From: Lota lota
Taxonomy: Eukaryota; Chordata; Actinopteri; Gadiformes; Lotidae
Direction: 5' to 3'
DNA length: 64,000 nt
Assembly: GCA_026745465.1 (NCBI GenBank)
Contig: JACYXH010000310.1
Location: forward strand, 5,930,001-5,994,000
A program made the translations under genes and the position numbers. The notes below the pieces were generated by a model. That model did no database searches. It was not told the DNA's origin and worked only from the letters and a program-made list of their open reading frames with translations. Of this stretch, positions 56,493 through 64,000 are shown in pieces (position 1 is the stretch's first letter; each line of letters starts with the position of its first letter).

Positions 56493-58801
56493 ATGTTGCA
56501 AGTTTTGGCTTGCGGTGTCGTAGTTTTTCCCGGTCTCTTCTTCGCCTTTCGGAGAATACTCCCGTCCATTTTCAAACAGTGGACAGATGCAGACGTGGTT
56601 CTTGTCAGTGAGAGGTATGCTTATTCATTTTCATCACATAGCCTACCTACAAACAATGTGCATTCATTGTAACAGTCTTCTTGCAGTAAAACGCATCAAA
56701 AGCATACAATAACGTTAGCGTTATAGCACAGCTCTGCCAATTTTGAATGTAATGATATAACGTTACGGTTTCCATATAAATGTATCCATTCCTTTTTATA
56801 TTATATAACATAATTTTGTAATGTGTGTTATACGGTATAATATTAGTAATAATACAACTATTACGATTGGTTATCGATTTTCTGGGGGGGAAATGTCCAG
56901 TCGAAAATATCCTCCGGTTTAATCCGATTATTACAAACCATTAACCATCCTTTAATTTGTTATTGCAAACCATTAACGTTAACCTATCATTTGAATGTGT
57001 AGGTGGGAATGTGTCTATCCTGAAAGCATTATACTATTTATCTAACATTGCTATCATAAATGATGCATAGCCTCTATGGGTCCTCAATACCTATATTTAG
57101 ACAGGCATGTCTTCAGTAAGTTGGGCTGTAGAGGTAGCCCGGGACTGGTACTTTTTAGGACCCATTCTGAAATATTTATCCAATCGGCCCGTACATCCAT
57201 GGCCAAAATGGCAACACGCATTTTTAACACGTATCTAGCGGTCTAACTCCCTATTGAAGTAAAATAAATAAATAATATATATATACTACAGTATATATCA
57301 GTCGTAGCGCTGTGTAGTTTTACGTAACTCGGCTCGATAACAAACCCGTACCATGGTACAGCAACCGCTCATGTGAAACGCCTAATACCCTTAAAACATG
57401 ACGGACTCTTAATATCCAACGATATAGCATGTTTACTGGTCTGTGTGACCAGTAAACTCAATGTGCTGTGTCTGGTTCAAACCAGTGCTCATTTGAACGC
57501 TGTCACTGTTGCTAATCCGCCTATGAGCTCGGCAGAGTGCTGAGTTAGCTTTGTGTAAAGCTGGTCACTTAGCTATTACAACGATGCTGTCGAGTGACAA
57601 TTAATCATCACGTATAAGGCGAATACGTTCAGATGCAAGTGATTTTAAACACTGTCGTTTGCTTGTGACTGCATGGCGTCAACTATATATAACGTACGCT
57701 TCAATGCAGCTTAGCAAATGCCATCTTGGACTACTAGGCCATCTCCACCGCCGTAATGTTTATAAACTGTACAAAAGGTAATTCGGAAATATAGAACTGT
57801 AATTGAAGATGACCCTTCCATAGTGTTCCAGTGAACTATTGGTTTGGCCTTCACCCATGTTTGCTTGTTGCAATGCAGTGTGTTTGGGGAGAATGATAGG
57901 TGTTATCCAGCTGAGTATTTTGATTTCCAATTAATAGTATTAACGGTAGAAGGAATAGCTTAGTTGGTTATACCACAGGTTAAGTATGAATAAACAATAC
58001 AATTTAGTCTCACAATAAAGATAAAGGACAGCTGCTGCATGTTTATAAAAACACCCCATTCTTTGCTGTCTGTGTACCAAGTGTACCAGTTCAATGTGTT
58101 TAATGTACAAAACCTTTCAAGGGCAAGCACCCTAACCTTCAAGTGGATTTGGCCCCTTACTATATGTTTAGGATCCACGTTACAACACTTGTATACCTTA
58201 TCCAAGCAATGCTAACCCAGTACTCCATAATGTGGGAAATGTGTGTGTCACACCCAAATGTAACCAAAGCCATTACCAAAACGCTTTGACTCTGGATTTT
58301 GAAGCCGACTGTTTACAGTTTGATCTTGTCAGAACATTACAAAGATAATAAAGGGGCTTGTTAGATATTCTGTCTGCATTCCAACAAATCACCATCTTCA
58401 TAGTTCCTAAGTCACAAAGCCACAAGACTTGGGTACTGTTGTTGATTGGCAAACATGAGAACCAATCAAAACATGCTCTGTTGCACGGAATTGAACAGAG
58501 ACTGACTGGAGATTTCATGGGTATGGCATACAAGCATTGGCTACAATATCTTTCCTTGAACACCTAAAGCATGACACTGGCCTAGTTTAGAGAACTGGTA
58601 GTATATCTGTTCCACGTAACACTAGCAGCAAATGTTAAACGGTAATGCAATTACTTAAGTGTCTTAAAGCATAGTGCTGGCCTAGTTTTAAAGATCATTG
58701 ACTTGACATGGGATTAGAATGTTCTACTCCAAGTTGTGGGGGTTGGTCATCTATACCACGTGAAGACCTTGTATACTTGTCTCTCCTGATCATGCAAATC
58801 A

Positions 58802-58848
<47 letters not shown>

Positions 58849-59737
58849 CTTTTAAGTAAACTTGGAGTTTATTAGCACAGTCCCTCCATCAAGATCTCAA
58901 AATGTTTTTTTTTTCTGATATAAAGAAAGTAAACAGTAAGTAAATATTTGGCTCAGTGCACAGTGAAGCCAAACTGTCCCATTTGAATCGCATGGCAAGA
59001 GGCCTTGTATGACCGACCTCGTCCTCGACCATCATAGGTTGTGACAGAATTGTGTAGGTGCAGCCAATCAAGTGTTATTTTTTATTTATTAATTTATTTT
59101 AGCGAGTAATAGTGATGACGACTGTTTAGTGTGAGATGAAAGCTCAAAATGTCCACTTTTGTTTTCACAAAGCGCTCCCCGCATTGTATGTCCACTGTAA
59201 GTGTGGAAAACAAAGGGCAGGGATATGCGCTGAACTCGGTCCCCGAGTCGGTGGCTGATGGATGCTTCACGACTCAACGATCATCGAGATCACGGCTGAC
59301 TGGGTCTCCAACTCTGATAACGAGCTGAGGCCATCACACTGTCCTCAGCATGTTACATATAGCCTCTTATTACACACGCATATCTACGTAGTTCATATTA
59401 GATATGCTGGATGGAATAATATAGTGAATGGCATGACTATCCACTTGATGGGGAGACAGGGGAGGTGGAGAGATAGGAAGGAAGTGAGACTTTTTTGCCT
59501 GGGATGTGCTTTGCTCAGTTAGCTTTTTTCTTTCTCTCTCGTTTCTGCTGGCACCTTTCCTTTTGGGTCTACACTCTCTCTTTCCCAGGGCTGCTTGTAG
59601 CAGCCCACAACGTTGTAGTGGACTGTATGGGCAACCCTGTATTACAAAGGCCATTAACTAGAGGAAACGGGAAGAAATTCTCTGTCGGGGAGGGGTGTAT
59701 GTTTGTGTGTATATGTATTTTAGAGGTGTGTGTGGGC

Positions 59738-59768
<31 letters not shown>

Positions 59769-62700
59769 CATGCATGTGCATACGTCTGCATTTGATTGTT
59801 TTGTGTTCTCACGCAGTCTCACACAGTGAGTAGAAAGTAAGTGAGGGGTTGTGGGGATGGGGTAGCAGAGATGGGCATTCACACACCGGGAACACAAAAC
59901 CCATTCCCACACCCACCCCTACCCTTCAGCTCTTCCCAAGTACACCGTAACAACCCTTTTCTCACTGCTTTTGATCCTTTTGAAGAAACTGCTGGTGGAC
60001 AAACAATGAATTAATTGTTTAAGGGTGTAGGTCCTTGGTCCTGTGACTTTAGTACGCAACATGGGCCTGGGGCTTGGGGGCAAATTTCACAAGGCTTACT
60101 TACACACTTGGCATGCTTGTCCACATCTGTTGCAAAACATTGCAAAAGAATATGGTAAAATATTGAAACAATGAAAGCCATAGATGGCGACTTTTTCCAG
60201 GGCTCTCGTTGGGGTGTTTTTATTTCTTCTTCATGAGGCCCGGTCACATGATCTCCGTTGCCATGCCAAGGCTGGTGTCATGACCACGGTCCCACAGAGA
60301 GAGTGTGGAGGGGGGGACCCACAGGGAACAGTGGGTCACGAGTCTGAGCAGGAAACTGCTGCGTGCACACACAAACAAACACACATGTCTAACTCTACTC
60401 TTTTGAAGTGATTGTTATCGCAATCAAGTAGCTCACAATAAGTCACAAGTCTTCATGGCTTCCCGGGAAGTTTTACAAAGGTTCTTGCATCACTGAATAA
60501 TGCTGTCCTGCGATTCTGAACTCGTTCTAAAAACCTGACGGACAATAGAATTCCTTAGTTAAAGATAAAGTATCACAAAGTAAAAACTTCGATTTTTTTT
60601 CTTTATCAACCAGTAGGCTACTAAGTGTTGCAATGAGTGCGTTAAGGGCGTACTGTGGGTTGCTGTTCAAATGAGATTTGTGATTAAATGCAAGCATTCT
60701 CGTCTCGTGAGAGACTGCATATTGTCATGTGTTTAACTGACGCTTGTGTGTGTTGCAAGTGACCACTTGCTAATCCACTTCCAAGGAACAGCTGACCTTT
60801 TGTAGAAGGGACATAAAAAAAAATACAACCAGTAGGCAGGCAGCCCATTACCTCACTTTTCCGAGAGGCTATGCCAGGTGGGTCAACCAGCTTTACCCAT
60901 GCTAGTGTTTTAATGTTGCATATTGGAACCATAACCCATGATGGCAGAACAGATTTTCTAAACCATTACTGTTCCATCAGCCGGTAGCAAAGTTGTTCAA
61001 GGCCAATAAAGTTCACGTGTGTCTGTTACACCTGCAAGAGCACATGCAGATGTGAACATTAGATATAACTAAATCCTGACGCGTGTGAGTTCGATTTGCA
61101 CGTTTCTGCGGGGAAGGGTACACGTTGACTCTATGGTCTGGCAGTAAAGCGGGATCATGTGACTTTGTGGCATTACACAGTGCATACCCATGGGTTACCT
61201 CTGGTTGACCTTCTTTCTTGTAGTTTAAAAAATGTCAACAGCCAATAGTCTTGAGGATTTTGTTAGTCCAGATACATCTAACAAAAGTTGACACTAGAGC
61301 CCGACCGATACTTGATTTTAGGGGCTGATGCCGATATAAAAAAATGACCAATTTCAATATATCGGCCAATATTCACAATAAAGATATATCGGCCGTTATT
61401 CGATATATACTGTATATTGTGGTATCCTGGGGGTGGACCAGCTCCTTTGGATTTGCTGCTCACCCTCCAGTCCTGCTTCAGGCCACCGCAACATTGCATT
61501 AAAATCATGAGCTAAAGGAACCAATTAACTGTATGGGGAGGAGCTACTAACCCTCACACAGAACATGATGTAAAACTGTTAGTGTTGGGAATGTTTAAAT
61601 GGATGTGCTCAGTTAAAGCATTTAGAAGTAACATAACATTTATAAATCAACACCATTTCAAAAGTTTTCATATCGGCACACATATACGCGATACCAGTAT
61701 ATATCTTTGATAGGCCAATCTCGGCCGATAAAATCGGCTAACCGATATATAGGTCGGGCTCTAGTTGACACCACACAGTTTAGAATCTTTAACCTATAAT
61801 GTAGTAAGAGATGGATACAGTAACTAGGCCCGTTTTCATTACATGATTGGCTAATGTTGTACAGATAAAATAACATTGTCAGTAATTTATGTTTTCTATA
61901 TAAGAACATACCAATCTTAACCTCTCTGTCTCTTTCTCCATCTCTCTCTCTTGTTCTCTTTCTCTTCACCAGGCTGGTGTCCTCTATCCATGCCGTCATG
62001 GCCACCACGGTGGGGTGCATCGTGGTGGCATCGTGTCGGGGCAACGTCGTTAGCGACAGGTGAGTCGGGTGCTGGCCAATCACAACATAGAGATCCCCTT
62101 TATTCTATCTCCACCTATACTGTCAGTTTGGTCTGGGGGTCTTGAGGCCCCAATCGCTAGGGACTCGATTTTTTTTAAGGTTATGATTCAAAAACTTACC
62201 GGGCACATTAACAAGACTATTATCCTAGGCTATATGTTTAATGCAAAAAGTGAGCACTCTGAATATATCAAATGCATGCACATATCTGACTGATGCTCTT
62301 CCAGCTTCCCCTAATGGTTCCGTCAATTCCGTCTCTCTCTGATTAACAATCCCTATGCCCTCTTTGTCCTTTCCCAGCAAGGATAGTAGCGAACCACCCA
62401 TCTGTCTGCTAACTCTTGTCCGCTAACTGGCATTAGCCCTCCAGAGCCGCCAAAGCCCTTGCTGCACTATATCCCAGACCCTGCTGCTAGAGCCATAAAC
62501 TCGCTTGAGGAGCCACATTTAAACCGTTTAACTCACTAATTGTTAGCATAGCAATAGCATGTCCGGTGCTTGGAACAACGCTGCCGTGCTAAGCTAATGC
62601 TACTGTATTAATCCCCCCACTGAGCTACTGGCCAGCCCAGTTCCTGCCTCCCTCCCCGGGGCCATTGGACTGCTAATCTTCTGTCCCCCCTCCCCCAGCG

Positions 62701-63703
62701 CCTGGGCTTACAACACTGCTCCATTCTGTTCTCATATGAACTGCTGGCAGGTCACACACACATAAGAGTTAAACACTGTCTTTCTCTGAACATTTGTATT
62801 TCCACATCATTATTATTTGGTTGTGATTATTTGTTTATAAAAAACCAAGAACATCCAATTAACATTACATCTTTTTATTTAAATTGGTGCTCTCATTAGC
62901 ACAGCTAGACCATTAGCATTAGCATTACCACAGCTATTTGGTGTGTGTGTGTGTGTCTCTCTCTATATATCTGTGTGACCGATTGATAGGCAACTCTTAT
63001 TCCCAGAACTCTTAGCATAGGGTAAAACGGGTCCGATCTTGAACAAGCCGGTTCCACATGTACCTTTCACCGCAAGGCCAAACAGTACAAAGTTGACACG
63101 GCTACAGCACAGGGGACTCAGCCAGGGGTCAAGGGTCAATGGCTCAGGCCTCTCCTGTGGCTGTTTCTTTGTTCCACCCCGTAATTAACCGTCATAGTAA
63201 TCGCCACTAATTAAGTCCAAGAATTGCATAATAATTGCATGCAGCCGCCCGTTTAAGTGCTCACATGTTTTATGCGAGGACGGTTGAAAGCAACTTTGAA
63301 TTGGCGAACATGGGCCTTTTTGTGGATTAAAATGTAAAACCTAGGCCTGATTGCAGTGTGTTGGGACAATTCGTTCTCTAAGGTGAACAATAATAAAGTG
63401 AAGGAATATAAGAAAAGATTTCAGTGTAGATACAGAATGTGAATCAAACGATTTTGTTCACACTATTTTAATTTTTCTTGCAGGCACTGGCTGGCCCCCT
63501 ACTTTGTCATCTGGTACGGCGTGCCCTACATGGCGTACGACCTCTATGCCATGTACCTCAGCCACTACTACCGCTTCCAGGTCAAAGGGCACGAGGACTA
63601 CAAGAGGCATTCGCTGAGAACAGTTAACTCGTTTGTGCGCAAGGAGTTTCTGCTGGTGCTCCACCATATCGCCCTGCTCACTGTTCTGCTACCTGTCACT
63701 CTG
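56493..63703 (+). CDS. TLCD3-family (FAM57) TLC-domain membrane protein, closest to TLCD3B (3' end outside window)
   Basis: TLCD3 proteins are multipass endoplasmic-reticulum proteins with a TRAM-LAG1-CLN8 domain; TLCD3B is linked to ceramide synthesis and retinal function in mammals. Three exons are present: 56493-56614, 61973-62059 and 63484-63703. They are joined in phase by GT-AG introns and give 143 residues. The start MLQVLACGVVVFPGLFFAF is a first hydrophobic segment. ERLVSSIHAVMATTVGC and RHWLAPYFVIWYGVPYMAYD follow, then YRFQVKGHED and VRKEFLLVLHHIALLTVLLP. The paired His of the LHH motif is typical of the TLC domain. QVKGH and KEFL-VLHH favour TLCD3B over TLCD3A, but the rest of the gene is off the right edge, so I leave the symbol blank. 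Intron 1 is 5.4 kb and holds a hAT element. Confidence 0.88.
58802..58846. repeat. (ATT)n microsatellite
   Basis: About 15 uninterrupted ATT units in the first intron of the TLCD3-like gene. Confidence 0.95.
61287..61771. mobile_element. Non-autonomous hAT-type transposon with perfect 8-bp target duplication
   Basis: The element 61295-61763 starts TAGAGCCCGACCGATA and ends TATATAGGTCGGGCTCTA, near-perfect terminal inverted repeats. Identical GTTGACAC flanks it at 61287-61294 and 61764-61771. The interior is rich in ATCGGCC/GGCCGAT motifs and has no transposase. Confidence 0.88.
62060..63483. other. Intron 2 of the TLCD3-like gene
   Basis: This 1.4-kb intron includes a short (GT)n at 62940-62956. 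No exon or repeat family is supported. Confidence 0.5.
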
Positions 63704-64000
63704 GTGAGACCTGGAGGAATGGATGGGGGAATGGGTGGAGGGAGGGAGATATCATGGGTAGATTGATGAATGGAGGGATGAATTAATAAATGATGGTATG
63801 AAATGATTAATACATGATGGTTGGTGGTTGAATGCAGGTAGGGTCCAAATGTTACTTTTAGAAGAGTGGAAAAATCTACCAGCCAAGCAATTGTTTTAAT
63901 ATGCAACCCTGGATTTGTTCATTTTAATCCCTGAATCAAGGGGATGGGAAAGGTTGAAAGTAAATTTTAACTTTCAATGTTAACATTTGCTCAATGAGGT

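Larger units (their letters stand above)
56615..61972. other. Intron 1 of the TLCD3-like gene
   Basis: This is a 5.36-kb intron with no supported exon. It contains an (ATT)n tract (58802-58846), a short (GT)n (59747-59768) and a complete hAT-type element at 61295-61763. The remainder is A+T-rich unique DNA. Confidence 0.6.

Overview
The window is teleost fish nuclear DNA. The genes are split by GT-AG introns. The proteins are vertebrate orthologues (tectorin, USP2, TBCEL, FOXRED1). The non-coding DNA is full of fish-type hAT and SINE remnants, long (CA)n/(GT)n and (CT)n microsatellites, and unusual poly(C) runs. I rebuilt six protein-coding genes by following reading phase across every splice junction. 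I cannot name the species.

Layout: (1) 764-2861, minus: 5' two-thirds of FOXRED1, a mitochondrial complex I assembly oxidoreductase, cut by the left edge. (2) 8033-14126, plus: TBCEL, a tubulin-destabilising cofactor E-like protein of 438 aa in seven coding exons. Likely non-coding first exons lie at about 3540-3628 and perhaps 4388-4456, so it is probably transcribed divergently from FOXRED1. (3) 22342-37308, plus: TECTA, alpha-tectorin of the inner-ear tectorial or otolithic membrane, 23 coding exons and 2205 aa, complete from signal peptide to GPI tail. (4) 41255-47574, plus: USP2, a ubiquitin-specific protease in its short-isoform form, 12 exons and 395 aa. (5) 51198-52771, minus: a three-exon gene for a small mucin-like type I membrane protein of 162 aa that I cannot assign to a named family. 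(6) 56493 to beyond the right edge, plus: a TLCD3/FAM57-family (closest to TLCD3B) TLC-domain membrane protein; three exons are inside the window.

The genes do not form one pathway; they are neighbours by synteny. TBCEL and TECTA are also tandem neighbours in human. FOXRED1 and USP2 map to the same human chromosome arm but further away, whereas TLCD3B maps elsewhere.

The most notable points are: a TBCEL intron with (AC)n after its donor and (GT)n right up to its acceptor, a self-pairing intron architecture; the unassigned mucin-like gene with an exact 69-bp coding duplication; loss of both calcium-loop signatures in the third von Willebrand D domain of TECTA; a GC-AG intron and a stop-free in-frame intron in TECTA; and no visible exon for the long USP2 isoform. 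Non-autonomous DNA transposons with intact target duplications lie at 114-508, 40552-40977 and 61295-61763. I found no rRNA or functional tRNA gene, CRISPR array or viral gene.
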